Of a DNA stretch of 42,309 nucleotides, positions 8,309-19,421 are shown piece after piece. Within the stretch, counting starts at the first letter, position 1, and each line of letters opens with the position of its first letter. The DNA is taken from positions 1-42,309 of the forward strand of contig MGCF01000095.1 of assembly GCA_001788495.1 (NCBI GenBank), read 5' to 3'. The notes beneath the pieces were generated by a model, which did not search any database, was not told the DNA's origin, and saw only the letters and a list, made by a program, of their open reading frames with translations. Origin of the DNA: Candidatus Rokubacteria bacterium RIFCSPLOWO2_02_FULL_73_56. GTDB lineage: Bacteria; Methylomirabilota; Methylomirabilia; Rokubacteriales; CSP1-6. Position numbers and translations under genes: made by a program.

Positions 8309-10486
8309 CTAGGCGTCCGGGAGCTCTACGGTGGGGGTGGCGCCGGGCTTGGCCGGGAGCTTCACCGTGAACGTCGAGCCCTGCCCGGGCTCGCTCTGCA
8401 CCTCGATGGTCCCGCCGTGGCTCTGCACGATCCCGAGGCTCACCGAGAGGCCGAGCCCGGTGCCGCTCACGTCGGGCTTGGTCGTGAAAAACGGCTCGAA
8501 GATCCGGTCGAGGTGCTCGGGCGCGATGCCGCCGCCCGTGTCGGCGACCTCCACCTGCACCATGTCGCCCTGCTGCGAGGAGCGCAGCGTGAGCGTGCCG
8601 CCCTTCTTCATGACGTACACGGCGTTGTTGATGAGGTTCAGGAAGACCTGCTTGATCCGCGTGGCGTCCACCTCGACCGGCGGGAGTTCCGGCGCGTACT
8701 CCTCCTGCAGCGTGATCGCGTCGAGGACGCCCTGGCGGCGCACCATCCCGACCGTCTGCTCGAGGACGACGTTCAGGTCGATGATCTGCGGCACGAACTC
8801 CCGCTGGCGGCTGAAGTGCAGCAGGTCGCGCACGATGTCGCGCGCCCGCCCCGCCTCCTCCTGGATGAGGTCGAGCTCCTCGCGCATCGACTGGCCGAGC
8901 GGGATCCGCTCGGCCAGGTAGGAGGCGAACCCGAGCACGCTCGTCAGCGGGTTGTTGATCTCGTGGGCGATGTTGGCCGCGAGCTCGCCGATGGCCGCGA
9001 GCTTGGTGGACTGGATGAGCTGCGCCTGGGCGCGCTTGAGCTCGGCCATCTGGTGCTTGACGCCCTCGTACAGGCGCGAGTTCTCGCTCGCCACCGCGGC
9101 CTGCAGCGCGATGCCCTCGGCGAGCCGGAGCTCGTCGGGGGTGAACTCGTGGGCCTGCCGGAGCCACGCGACCGCGAACCCGCCGATGGACGCGCCCTTC
9201 CAGCGCATGGGCTGGATGAGCAGCGACTTGTGGGGCAGGAGCCGCGTCAGCGGGTGGTCGAACCGCGGATCGTTCGGGCTGTCGCTCGAGTAGACGGCGC
9301 CGTCGAGCTGGCGCACCTGGTCGATCAGCGGGTCCGCCGGGGCCATCTGCGCGGTCGTGAACGTCTGGAACAGCTCCTTCGGCACCCGGTAGCCGACGAT
9401 CGGCACGAAGCGAGACCCGTCCTGGGTGAGGAGCCACGCGCCCCCGGTGTCGGCGCCGAGCGCGCGCACGAGCGCGCGCGTGCAGCGCCGCAGCACCTCG
9501 GTGAGCTCGAGCGTCGAGCTGGCGTCCTGGCTCACCACGAGCAGCGTCTCGGTGTCGCGGAGCCGGTGCTGCACCCCCTCGTAGAGTCGCGCGTTCTCGA
9601 CCGCGATCGCCACCTGGTCGGCGACGATCTTGAGGAGCTGCTCCTCGTCCGCCTTCGCTCCCGGCGGCAGGGCGTGCCGGGCGACCATCACGCCGAGCTG
9701 GCGGTCGCGCACGGTGAGCGGCAGCGTCCACTCGACCTCGGCCCAGTCGTCCGTCGGCTCCCCCCCCGTGCCCGCGAGCACGCTGCGCGGCTGGTCGGCG
9801 CCGTCACCGCGCACGACGACGCTCACCCCCGCCGGCTCCTCGAGATCCACCCGCAGGCTCGTCGTCCCGATCGCCCGGGAGACGCCGCGCAGCAGCCGCT
9901 CCAGCATCTCCGGCACGCCCAGCTCGGAGGTGATGTCCTGCACCGCGTGGTGCAGGTCGGCGAGCTGGCCCGCGCGGCGCACGAAGTGCTGGTTGAGCCG
10001 CTTGAGCTCCTCGACCTGGTTGAGCAGCCGGTAGACGAGGCGCTGGTTGAGCTCCCGGAGGTAGACCCCCTCCTCGCGGCTCTCGATGCGCTCGCGCTTG
10101 CCGGCGAGGAACTCGGCGACCTGGCGCGGGAAGGCGTCCACGTTGATCGGTTTCTGGATGTAGCCGTCGCAGCCGGCCACCAGCGTCCGCTGCCGGTCCC
10201 CCTGCATCGCGTAGGCCGTCACCGCGACGACCGGCGTCGCGGCGAGGTTGGGGAACGACTTCAGGATCGCGACGATCTCGTACCCGTCGACGCCGGGGAG
10301 GTTGATGTCGAGCAGGATGAGGGCGGGCTGCTCGCGGACCGCCGCCTCGATGCCCGCCAGGCCGTCCTCGGCCTCCGCGATGACGTAGCCGGCGGCCTCG
10401 AGGACCGCGCGGACGAGCATCCGGTTCTCCCGGTTGTCCTCGATGTACAGGATCTTCGGCCTCTGGTCCGTCGCACGTACCGACAT
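8309..10486 (-). CDS. Cytoplasmic hybrid sensor: receiver-GAF-GAF-histidine kinase
   Basis: 725 aa, no membrane segments. Receiver domain at 10-130 with phospho-acceptor D60 (LILLDINLPG) and KPI for the conserved lysine; coiled coil (about 150-200); two GAF-type regions (about 190-310 and 330-480), each followed by an ENARLYEG / ENSRLYEG helix; HisKA with H508 (IAHEINNPLTSVLGF); HATPase with NLINNAVY, DTGGGI and GTGLGLS boxes up to about 715. The NtrB-like H-box (HEINNPL) is of the type often paired with sigma-54 activators, so the NtrC-type regulator at 19484-20833 is a candidate partner (inference). The 15-nt gap to the upstream 7TM kinase gene indicates one operon. Confidence 0.92.
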   Translation of the reverse strand: MSVRATDQRPKILYIEDNRENRMLVRAVLEAAGYVIAEAEDGLAGIEAAVREQPALILLDINLPGVDGYEIVAILKSFPNLAATPVVAVTAYAMQGDRQRTLVAGCDGYIQKPINVDAFPRQVAEFLAGKRERIESREEGVYLRELNQRLVYRLLNQVEELKRLNQHFVRRAGQLADLHHAVQDITSELGVPEMLERLLRGVSRAIGTTSLRVDLEEPAGVSVVVRGDGADQPRSVLAGTGGEPTDDWAEVEWTLPLTVRDRQLGVMVARHALPPGAKADEEQLLKIVADQVAIAVENARLYEGVQHRLRDTETLLVVSQDASSTLELTEVLRRCTRALVRALGADTGGAWLLTQDGSRFVPIVGYRVPKELFQTFTTAQMAPADPLIDQVRQLDGAVYSSDSPNDPRFDHPLTRLLPHKSLLIQPMRWKGASIGGFAVAWLRQAHEFTPDELRLAEGIALQAAVASENSRLYEGVKHQMAELKRAQAQLIQSTKLAAIGELAANIAHEINNPLTSVLGFASYLAERIPLGQSMREELDLIQEEAGRARDIVRDLLHFSRQREFVPQIIDLNVVLEQTVGMVRRQGVLDAITLQEEYAPELPPVEVDATRIKQVFLNLINNAVYVMKKGGTLTLRSSQQGDMVQVEVADTGGGIAPEHLDRIFEPFFTTKPDVSGTGLGLSVSLGIVQSHGGTIEVQSEPGQGSTFTVKLPAKPGATPTVELPDA

Positions 10487-10501
10487 AGGGCGTCTGTCCC
10501 C

Positions 10502-12608
<2,107 letters not shown>

Positions 12609-12622
<14 letters not shown>

Positions 12623-13286
12623 GGGCGTCCCCCTCGGGGCCCTCGAGAGGGAGAGAGACCTTGTCCTGCTTGCGCTGCGCGTCGATCTCGTCCCTCAGGA
12701 TGCCGAAGACGAACATGTCCCAGTACCGACCGTCCTGGTACCCGGCCTTCCGGAGAATTCCCTCCTGCTGGAACCCGTTGCGTCGCAGGGAGTTCGCGCT
12801 CAGCTGGTTGTATTCGTACACCTTGGCCTCGATCCGCCTGAGCCCGAGCACGTCCACCCCATAGTACGAGATCAGCTTCCCGGCCTCGACACCAAATCCG
12901 CGCCGGATCGCCCGCTGGTCGGTCAGCATCACCTCGAGGAAGGCGTAGCCCTCCAGGAGGTGGATGTTGAAGAGCCGCGCGAGCCCGACCGGCTTGTCCC
13001 ATCCCTGGTTGGCCTCGACCACGAGGACCACCTGCGTCGTGTCCGTCAGGCACGCATCGTAGAAGGACGGGTCCTTGTCGTACAGGTGCTTGTACGCGCC
13101 GAGGAACTCGCTGCCCACCATCCGCTCCGTGAAGGGGTCCTCGGACCACTGCGCCAGGTAGTCGAGGTCCTCGGGCTGGAGCGTGCGCAGGTAGACCCGG
13201 GTGCCGCGCGAGACGATCCCCGCGCGGCGCCTGGCCTCCTGGCCCTGCCCCGAGGATGCGAGCGGCGCGCTGTCCACGATGCTCAC
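12609..13286 (-). CDS. GNAT-family N-acetyltransferase (RimJ/RimL-like)
   Basis: 225 aa with GTG start. Residues 28 to about 200 match the RimJ/RimL type of GNAT fold: VYLRTLQPEDLDYLAQW near the start, the acetyl-CoA loop RAIRRGFGVEAG, and the late motif NQLSANSLRRNGFQQEG. It would move an acetyl group from acetyl-CoA to an amino group; the substrate is not evident. The C-terminal tail (about 205-225) is charged and probably disordered. It lies between a secreted-protein gene (22-nt gap upstream) and the 7TM kinase gene (14-nt overlap), so it belongs to the signalling operon, where it may modify a signal or a protein. That role is inference. Confidence 0.88.
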
Positions 13287-13308
13287 GTCCCGGCGCCGGC
13301 GGCCCGCA

Positions 13309-13986
13309 CTAGTCGAAGGTCACCTCCACGCGCACGGTCGGATCCCCGAGCGCCCGCTCGTCCGGCCGCACGGGCGTGGGCCGCCCGTTGTCCTTCCGGT
13401 AGACCGCCCAGTGGCGCACCGTGAACGGCAGCCGGAACTTCCCCGTGAAGCTCGCGGGAACGATCCCCAGCGCCGCGGGCGACGGGGCGCCGATGACCGC
13501 CGTCGGCGTGAACGTGCCGCCGAGGATCGTGATGATCAGCCCGTCGGGATCCGTCACCTGGATGGTGCCCGCGAAGGTGCCGCTCATGACGACCAGCTCC
13601 GCGGCGTCGGTCAGGTTGGTCTCCGCCGTGTTGACCACCAGGTAGAAGTCGCCGCTGATCGTGCCGCCGAACGTCGTCAGGGAGATGTCGCTCTGGCCGA
13701 CCGCGTTGACCACGCAGCGCTTGGTCTCCTTGATGTGGAACGGCAGGAGCGGGAACACCGCGTCCATCAGCACCTGCGGGCAGAGCGGGGTGCCGGGCCG
13801 GGCCTTCCCCTGCAGGGCGGACGTCGCGACGCGATGCCCGTCCGGCGTGAACGCGGCCTGCTCCGTCAGCTCGTACAGCGTCACGTCCCGGTGGCCGTGC
13901 GCCGCCGCGGGCGCCGGGCTCCCCGCCAGCGCGCCGAGCAGGGCGAGGGCCAGCCATACGCGAGAACGATCCCCCAGTACGCTCAT
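13309..13986 (-). CDS. Secreted protein of unknown family (paralog of 7295-8008)
   Basis: 225 aa. Signal peptide at about 1-29 (WLALALLGALAGS, then PAAAHG). The mature protein shares with the 7295-8008 product the blocks LYELTE, ATSAL, PLCP, KRCVNA-x-GQ (here KRCVVNAVGQ), GDFY, FRLPF and ALGDPTVRVEVTF. The two Cys residues are in the same places. The middle part (about 110-165) is Thr/Val/Ile-rich and looks like beta structure. The start at 13986 has GGAG 9 nt upstream; a longer in-frame start at 14076 would destroy the signal peptide. A sigma-54 promoter candidate lies at 14024-14039. It leads the operon that continues into GNAT and two kinases, so it could be the ligand-binding or sensory partner of the 7TM kinase (inference). 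Confidence 0.85.
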   Translation of the reverse strand: MSVLGDRSRVWLALALLGALAGSPAPAAAHGHRDVTLYELTEQAAFTPDGHRVATSALQGKARPGTPLCPQVLMDAVFPLLPFHIKETKRCVVNAVGQSDISLTTFGGTISGDFYLVVNTAETNLTDAAELVVMSGTFAGTIQVTDPDGLIITILGGTFTPTAVIGAPSPAALGIVPASFTGKFRLPFTVRHWAVYRKDNGRPTPVRPDERALGDPTVRVEVTFD

Positions 13987-14023
13987 CACCAGACGCTCCT
14001 TCTCCGCGCGACTCCGCGGCCAC

Positions 14024-14039
14024 TGCGACCGTTGTGCCC
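14024..14039 (-). promoter_or_regulatory. Sigma-54 promoter candidate for the 13986-8309 operon
   Basis: Minus-strand GGGCAC-AACGG-TCGCA matches TGGCAC-N5-TTGCW at 9 of 11 fixed positions, with the correct 10-nt gap between the GG and GC doublets. It falls in the 55-bp gap before the secreted-protein gene. It is the weakest of the three -24/-12 boxes, and its value rests partly on standing before a paralog of the gene with the strong box. Confidence 0.5.
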
Positions 14040-14041
14040 CG

Positions 14042-14788
14042 TCACTTCCCCTCCGGACGCGCCGCGGCGTCGTCACGCACCCGGGCCCAGGCGAGGCGGC
14101 TGAGCCCGGCGAGAAACGTGTCGCGCGTCTCGAGCACCTCGAAGCCGGCGGCCTCGATCGCGGCGTGGAACTCCGACGCGCCGTAGTAGCGGTGGTCGCA
14201 GTCCCGGAACGCCTCGAAGACGACGGTCGGCACGAGCCACCGGAGCGCGCGGAGGGCGGCCAGGCGCCCCTGGCGCGCCCGCACGTCCCGGAACGTCCTG
14301 CCGATGAGCGCGGGCCGCCCGTAGGTCAGGAAGACGGCGTGCCCGCCGGGCCGCAGCGCGCGGTGGCAGCCCTCCAGGAGCCGCGCGGGCTCCGGGTGCC
14401 AGTACAGCGTGTGCATGCTCACGAGCACGTCGAACGTCCCGGCGCCCGGGAACGTGCTCTGCGCGATGTCGAGGTGCTGGAACGTGAGGTTCGGCAGCCC
14501 CTGCGCGTGGTGCTTCTCCCGCGCGATCGCGATGAGGTGCCGGACCGCGTCGACGCCGACGACCGTGTACCCCTCCCGCGCGAGCCTGAGGCCGACGTTC
14601 CCGATGCCGCAGGCGATGTCCAGGACCCGGACCGCGCGCCGGCCCCGCTCGGGCGGGGCCGAGCGCGCGACGAACGCGGAGATCTCGTCGAGCAGTGCCT
14701 CGTACGGCCCGAAGCCCTTGACGACGGCGTCGTAGGCGAAGCCGTACGTCACGGCGATCAGGTGCTCCAGCGCTCCGCGAATCGGCAT
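14042..14788 (-). CDS. Class I SAM-dependent methyltransferase
   Basis: 248 aa. SAM-binding motif I is VLDIACGIGNVGLRLA (about 54-69), with GVDAV as motif II and the later RALRPGGHAVFLTYG (motif V-like). The whole protein is alignable with the neighbouring 14877-15671 product: both begin with a YGFAYD / YGVVYD segment, share the RxLxPGGHAVF block and an LRALRWLVP / LRALLWVLP element, and end in an FL-G-S-L-WAR segment. So these are tandem paralogs. The target is unknown. The start at 14788 has GGAG 5 nt upstream. An 88-bp gap separates the two genes, with no promoter seen. Confidence 0.88.
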   Translation of the reverse strand: MPIRGALEHLIAVTYGFAYDAVVKGFGPYEALLDEISAFVARSAPPERGRRAVRVLDIACGIGNVGLRLAREGYTVVGVDAVRHLIAIAREKHHAQGLPNLTFQHLDIAQSTFPGAGTFDVLVSMHTLYWHPEPARLLEGCHRALRPGGHAVFLTYGRPALIGRTFRDVRARQGRLAALRALRWLVPTVVFEAFRDCDHRYYGASEFHAAIEAAGFEVLETRDTFLAGLSRLAWARVRDDAAARPEGK

Positions 14789-14876
14789 GCGATCTCCACT
14801 CGGGTCCGCGAATTCCACGGCCGCCCGGGAAGCGAGAGGTCGAGAGGGGGGCCGCATCGTCGTGGGGCCGCGCCGC

Positions 14877-15671
14877 CTACGCGGCGCCGCCCTTCCGCGC
14901 CCAGACGAGAAGGCTCGCACCCCTGAGGAACGTGCGCCGCATCTCGAGGATGGTGAAGCCGACCGCCTGCAGGTGCGCGGCGAACGCCTCCTCGTCCCAG
15001 TAGTGGGGGCCGATCCGGCTCCGGACCGCCTCGAAGACGGAGTTCGGCAGCACCCAGAGGAGCGCGCGCAGCGCGGCACCGACGCCGTCGCGCTGCCGGA
15101 TCTCCCGGAGCGTCGACCACTGGCCCACCCGGCGCGTGTGGTTGACGAACACCGCGTGGCCGCCCGGCTTGAGGACCCGGTACGCCTCGTGCAGCAGCTG
15201 GTCCGGCGCCGGGTGCACGTAGAGCGCGTGAATGCTCACGACCTGGTCGAAGAGGCCCTCCCGGAACGTGTTGCCCCGGGCGAGGTCGGCCTGCCGGAAC
15301 GCGAGGTTGGCCAGGTGCTTCGCCCGGCGCTTTTCCTTGGCCACCTCGACGAGCGCGCCGTACGCGTCGAGGCCCGTCACGCTGAAGCCGGCCTCGGCGA
15401 GCGCGCAGGTGAGGTTCCCGGGCCCGCACCCGATGTCGAGCACCCGGATCTCGCGCCGGTCGGCCGCCGCCGGGACCGCCGCCTCCACGAGCCCACGCAC
15501 CTCGGTCTGCAGGGCCTGGTAGGGCGTGAAGCGCTCGTAGATGTAGTCGTACACGACGCCGTACACGATCGAGAGCATCCGATCGAGGCCCCAGCGGATT
15601 CCGCCAACCACGGAGCTCATTCCCGTCCCCGCCGTGCTCGGCGCCCCGCGCGCCGGCGCTCCGGGCACCAT
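14877..15671 (-). CDS. Class I SAM-dependent methyltransferase (tandem paralog)
   Basis: 264 aa. Motif I is VLDIGCGPGNLTCALA, followed by GLDAYGALVEVAKEK and the YRVLKPGGHAVFVNHTRR block typical of UbiE/Methyltransf_11-type enzymes. I chose the ATG at 15671 because AGGAG lies 7 nt upstream; the ATG at 15620 would match the paralog's length better but has only a weak ribosome site. It starts 10 nt after the CheY-like gene stop, so it is transcribed with the REC-GAF-HD-GYP and CheY genes. A substrate cannot be inferred; the link to signalling genes is positional only. Confidence 0.87.
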   Translation of the reverse strand: MVPGAPARGAPSTAGTGMSSVVGGIRWGLDRMLSIVYGVVYDYIYERFTPYQALQTEVRGLVEAAVPAAADRREIRVLDIGCGPGNLTCALAEAGFSVTGLDAYGALVEVAKEKRRAKHLANLAFRQADLARGNTFREGLFDQVVSIHALYVHPAPDQLLHEAYRVLKPGGHAVFVNHTRRVGQWSTLREIRQRDGVGAALRALLWVLPNSVFEAVRSRIGPHYWDEEAFAAHLQAVGFTILEMRRTFLRGASLLVWARKGGAA

Positions 15672-15681
15672 CGCCGCGCTC

Positions 15682-16059
15682 CTACCCCTTGCCCGCGAGG
15701 ACCTTGTCGACGGCCCCGCGCAGCTCGGAGGGAGTGAACGGCTTCAGCAGGATGTAGTTGAAGCCCAGCCGCGTCGCCTCGTTGATGATGTCGGGGGTCC
15801 CGTGCGCGGTCATCAGCATGCACGCCATGTCCGGACGGATCTGGCGCGCCTGCTCGAGGACCTCGAACCCGTTCATGCCCGGCATCTTGTAGTCGACCAC
15901 GAGGAGGTCGAACGGCTCCTTGCGCACCAGCTCGATCGCGGTCTCGCCGCGGTTGGCGGCGCGGATCGAGTACCCCAGGGCCTGCAGCACGTTCACGCAG
16001 AGGATGACGACCGGCCCGGCGTCGTCGACAACCAGGATCTTCGGCTTGGGCGTCTCCAT
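15682..16059 (-). CDS. Single-domain response regulator (CheY-like)
   Basis: 125 aa, a lone receiver domain. The acidic pair is in VVDDAG (11-13), the phospho-acceptor D56 is in LLVVDYKMPG, the switch Thr is in LMTAHGT, and the conserved Lys is in LLKPF. There is no output domain, so it must act by protein contact, for example in a phosphorelay with the cytoplasmic hybrid kinase. Its start overlaps the stop of the HD-GYP gene by one base (TAATG), which implies coupled translation. Confidence 0.93.
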   Translation of the reverse strand: METPKPKILVVDDAGPVVILCVNVLQALGYSIRAANRGETAIELVRKEPFDLLVVDYKMPGMNGFEVLEQARQIRPDMACMLMTAHGTPDIINEATRLGFNYILLKPFTPSELRGAVDKVLAGKG

Positions 16060-17624
16060 TAGTGCACTTCCGCCATGGGCTGGGCGTCGGTGGCGCCCGC
16101 CGGTGTGTGCCGGGTGTCGAAATGCCGGCTGATGGTCTCGAGACGCGCGACCGGGACCGCCAGGAACGCCTCGGCGGCGATCGGGTCGAACTGCGTCCGC
16201 CGGCCGCGGGCGATCTCCTCCAGCGCCGCCCCGAGCGGCCGACGGCTCCGGTACGGCCGGTCGGAGGTCATCGCGTCGAACGCATCCGCCACCGCCACGA
16301 CGCGCGCGATGAGCGGGATGTCCTCGCCCGTGAGCCCGTCGGGGTAGCCCTTGCCATCGTAGCGCTCGTGGTGGTGCCGCACCGCCTTGGCCTCGCACGC
16401 CAGGAAGCGCAGCGGCTTGAGGATCCTGTCGCCGATCACCGGGTGGCTCCGGATCAGCTCGAACTCCTCCTCCGTGAGCTGGCGGGGCTTCCTCAGGATG
16501 TTGTCCAGCATGACCAGCTTGCCCAGGTCGTGCAGCATGCCGGCGCGGCCGAACATGACCACGTCGGCCTGCGGCCTGCCCATCGCGGTCGCGAGCTCGC
16601 CCGAGTAGAGCGACACGCGCGCGGAGTGCCCCTTGAGGTACGGGTCCTTCGACTCGAGCGCGTTGACGAACGAGGCGATCGTGTCGACCAGGTTCTGCTC
16701 GAGCTGCTCGCGCAGCAGGAGCTTCTGCAGCGCGACGGACGTCGTCTGCGCGTAGCCGAGCAGGAGCTCCCGCTCGTCGGGCAGGAACCCGCCGTTGCGC
16801 GCCTCGCGCGCCACGCACAGGACGCCGAGCGCGTTGCCGACGCCGGGGACCGTCACGGCCAGGCCCTCGAAGCCCTGCTCCCGCTGCGTCAGCGTGACCG
16901 TCTCCCGGCCGGCGGTCTTCACGACGTCGGCGAACGACGCGTGGAGCACGCCGAGGAGCTGCCCGACCAGCGCCTCGTCGCCCATGCGGCTGGCGTTGAA
17001 CCGCCCGTCCTGGTCGCACATGAGGATCAGGGCGGCGTCGCAGCGGAGGCTGCGGATCGTGTTCTCGAGCACCCGCTCCACGAACACCGCCGGCTCGAGC
17101 CCCTCGAGGGCGAGCTCACCGATGCGCGACAGCGACTCGACGCCGCTCTGGCGCCGCGCCAGCTCCTCGGCGAGCCCCGCCGGGTAGTCGACGCGGCCCT
17201 GGCCGAGCGCACGGTCGCGGCGGACGCGCTGGGTCAGCTCCTTGACCTCGGCGACCGAGAAGGGCTTCGGCAGGTAGTCGTACGCGCCGTGGCGCAGGCC
17301 GAAGACCGCCGAGTTCACGGACGGCACACCGGTGATGAGCACGACCGGCGTCCCGGGCCGCGTGCCCTTGACCGCCCGCAGCAGGTCGAGCCCCGACAGG
17401 CCCGGCATCTTGATGTCGGACACCACCAGGTCGAAGGCGTCGTCGCCGAGCAGCTCGAGCGCCTGCTCCGCGTCCGCGGCCGTCGTGACCTGGCAGTGGT
17501 TCGACGTGAACGCCGAGACGAGGAATCGCAGCACCGAGGCGTTGTCGTCCACCAGGAGGACGCGCAGCACCTCGGGCTCGGCGGTGTCCGTCGTGTTCAG
17601 CTGGGCCTGCATCTTGGTGGTCAC
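16059..17624 (-). CDS. Response regulator with GAF and HD-GYP output (cyclic-di-GMP phosphodiesterase)
   Basis: 521 aa with GTG start (AAGGA 8 nt upstream). Receiver domain at 20-135 with D70 (DLVVSDIKMPG) and LPKPF; GAF-like region at about 165-300; HD-GYP domain from about 315 with H365-D366 (MLHDLGK), HPVIGDRIL, and HHHERYDGKGYPDGL carrying the GYP at 426-428. All residues for a metal-dependent HD-GYP phosphodiesterase seem present, so it should hydrolyse c-di-GMP in a phosphorylation-dependent way. The tail after about 495 is not conserved. It lies between the Pro/Ala-rich protein gene (18-nt gap) and the CheY-like gene (1-base overlap). Confidence 0.93.
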   Translation of the reverse strand: MTTKMQAQLNTTDTAEPEVLRVLLVDDNASVLRFLVSAFTSNHCQVTTAADAEQALELLGDDAFDLVVSDIKMPGLSGLDLLRAVKGTRPGTPVVLITGVPSVNSAVFGLRHGAYDYLPKPFSVAEVKELTQRVRRDRALGQGRVDYPAGLAEELARRQSGVESLSRIGELALEGLEPAVFVERVLENTIRSLRCDAALILMCDQDGRFNASRMGDEALVGQLLGVLHASFADVVKTAGRETVTLTQREQGFEGLAVTVPGVGNALGVLCVAREARNGGFLPDERELLLGYAQTTSVALQKLLLREQLEQNLVDTIASFVNALESKDPYLKGHSARVSLYSGELATAMGRPQADVVMFGRAGMLHDLGKLVMLDNILRKPRQLTEEEFELIRSHPVIGDRILKPLRFLACEAKAVRHHHERYDGKGYPDGLTGEDIPLIARVVAVADAFDAMTSDRPYRSRRPLGAALEEIARGRRTQFDPIAAEAFLAVPVARLETISRHFDTRHTPAGATDAQPMAEVH

Positions 17625-17642
17625 CCGAAAGGTCCTTTCTCG

Positions 17643-19187
17643 CTACTTGGCCGCGCCAAGCTGGTTGAGGAACTCGAGCCACTGACGGGACAGGCCATCC
17701 TTCGGGAACTCCAGCGCCTCGAACTCCGGGCGCCCCTCGGGCGCCGGGCTCGCGGGCGGCGCGGCTGACGCCGCGGCGCCGGGCGCCGGGGGCGCGGGCT
17801 CGCGCTCGGCGGACCCGCCGGACTTCGCCGCCTGCGCGAAGAAGTACGTGCGGCCGCCTGCCGGCGCCGGCATCGGCTTGTCGGTCGGCTTCGCCCACAC
17901 GGGCGGCGTGGGCGCGGTCTCGAGGGCCGGCGTCGCCGGCTCGGCGGAGAGCGGGGGCGGCGCCGCCTCGGCGGCGGCGACCTCGGTGACCTCCGTGACC
18001 GGCGCGGGCTCGGGCGCGGTCTCCGTCACGGGCTCGGCCGGAGCCTCGGGCGCCGGGGCGACAGAGGCCTCGACCGCCGCGACGGGCTCCGGCTCGCTCG
18101 GAGCCGCGGCGGCCGGCGCGCTCGGCGCGGGCACCGGCAGGTCGAGGCGGAGCGAGTTCAGGAGGGCGTGCCACTCGGGATTCGCCCTGGCCCGATCCAT
18201 CACCTTGCGCACGGCATCGTCGGCCGACTCGAGCCGGAGCGGCGGATCCTCGGGCGCGCGGGCGTCTTGCGGCGCGAGCACGGGCTCGGCAGGCCCCGTG
18301 GCGGCGACCATCTCCGCCAGGTGCTGCTGCAGCGACGCGGCCGCGCCCGTGACCGGCGCCTCCGTCGACGGCGCCGGCACCATGGACCGCTCGACCAGAT
18401 GCGCCTCGAGCGGCATCTCGGTCTCGAGCTCCGGCAGCTCGGCGACGGCGACCTGGGTCGCCGCGTCGCGCGGCCCGCTCTCCGGCTCCACCGCCCCCGG
18501 CTCCAAGCCGCGCGGGTCGCCGGCCATCGGCGCGACCGCTGCCGTCGGGGTCGGGGGCTCGGGCGAGGGCGGCGGCGGGGCGGCCGCCTGCGGCGCGGGC
18601 GGCGCCGGCGGAGGCTGCACCGCGGGCGGAGGCGCGGGCGCCGGGGTGGCCTGCGGGGGAGCCGTCAGCATCGGGCCCGGCGTCTGGGCCGCGCCCCCTT
18701 CGGCCGTCGCCACCTCGGCGGCGGCGGACTTGCGCAGGCGCTGCACCAGGTCGAAGTAGAGCGCGGAGGTCCCGTTCACCTCGAGGTGGCGGAACTCCAG
18801 GCAGTCGATCTCGAGGAAGCTGAGCGCCTTGATTCGCCGCATGAACGACTCGGTCAGGCGCTCCACGATGAAGAGGATGCGCGGCGGCCGCTCCGGGGAC
18901 ACGCGGGCCGTCGGATAGAGCCGGCGGATCGTCTCGGGATACTCGAGGCACCAGGAATAGGCATCCATCACGCGGAGCAGGAGCGACTCGTCCGCGGTGA
19001 AGTCGAGCGCGATCAGGACCAGCGCCCCCTTGGCGTCCAGGCCGACGAGGTCGATCGCCGCCTGCCCGAGCAGGAGGCGCGAATCGATGACCCGGAGACC
19101 GGCCTCGATCCCCTCGACGTTCTCGGCGACGAGCCTCTCGAGGTCGCCGATGTCCTTGACTTCAAGCTTCTTGAACGTGGGTCTCAT
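17643..19187 (-). CDS. Protein with degenerate NucS/PD-(D/E)XK-like N-terminal domain and long Pro/Ala-rich region
   Basis: 514 aa. Residues 20 to about 155 resemble the NucS/DUF91 endonuclease fold: a putative D in GQAAIDLVGLDAKG, then the strand ALVLIALDF where active enzymes carry E-x-K, then a helix and PRILFIVE. The E-x-K is missing (A-L-D), so nuclease activity is unlikely. Residues about 165-480 are low-complexity Pro/Ala/Glu-rich and probably disordered. A short conserved-looking tail (FPKDGLSRQWLEFLNQLG) follows and may be a docking motif. The ATG at 19187 has GGAG 6 nt upstream and a sigma-54 promoter at 19240-19255. It is the first gene of the operon continuing into the HD-GYP protein. 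The role is unknown; the NucS-fold call is structural inference. Confidence 0.75.
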   Translation of the reverse strand: MRPTFKKLEVKDIGDLERLVAENVEGIEAGLRVIDSRLLLGQAAIDLVGLDAKGALVLIALDFTADESLLLRVMDAYSWCLEYPETIRRLYPTARVSPERPPRILFIVERLTESFMRRIKALSFLEIDCLEFRHLEVNGTSALYFDLVQRLRKSAAAEVATAEGGAAQTPGPMLTAPPQATPAPAPPPAVQPPPAPPAPQAAAPPPPSPEPPTPTAAVAPMAGDPRGLEPGAVEPESGPRDAATQVAVAELPELETEMPLEAHLVERSMVPAPSTEAPVTGAAASLQQHLAEMVAATGPAEPVLAPQDARAPEDPPLRLESADDAVRKVMDRARANPEWHALLNSLRLDLPVPAPSAPAAAAPSEPEPVAAVEASVAPAPEAPAEPVTETAPEPAPVTEVTEVAAAEAAPPPLSAEPATPALETAPTPPVWAKPTDKPMPAPAGGRTYFFAQAAKSGGSAEREPAPPAPGAAASAAPPASPAPEGRPEFEALEFPKDGLSRQWLEFLNQLGAAK

Positions 19188-19239
19188 TCGCCTCTCCCCT
19201 GGCCTAGAGGGTTCTCAGTCCACTCCCGACGTCGAACTG

Positions 19240-19255
19240 AGCAAACCCGGGGCCA
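19240..19255 (-). promoter_or_regulatory. Sigma-54 (-24/-12) promoter for the 19187-14042 operon
   Basis: Minus-strand TGGCCC-CGGGT-TTGCT matches TGGCAC-N5-TTGCW at 10 of 11 fixed positions with the exact GG-N10-GC spacing. The predicted start leaves about 43 nt of leader before the ATG at 19187. The gene for a sigma-54 activator ends just upstream. Confidence 0.75.
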
Positions 19256-19344
19256 AAGGCGCTCTCGGTCCATAACTCTCCTCGGAATATGAGAAATACC
19301 TCGATTGCTCACGACCTTCACAAGGCTGACATTTTCGGCTGATT

Positions 19345-19421
19345 CCTTACCAATGATCTCGTGATTACGGGGGCGACTAATCCGGAAATGCTGAATTTCA
19401 AGCATTTTAGGAAATGGATCG
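19345..19421 (-). promoter_or_regulatory. Shared upstream element B (candidate enhancer for the sigma-54 promoter)
   Basis: Anchors CCTTACC (19345-19351), ATTTCAAG (19395-19402) and TGGATCG (19415-19421) repeat the order and spacing of element A at 8165-8243. It holds the perfect dyad GAAAT-GCTGA-ATTTC at 19385-19399. It starts about 90 bp upstream of the sigma-54 box. Confidence 0.5.

Noticed and set aside
16062..17768. 568-codon open frame on the plus strand
   Set aside because: A shadow of the REC-GAF-HD-GYP gene, with no domain and no ribosome site.
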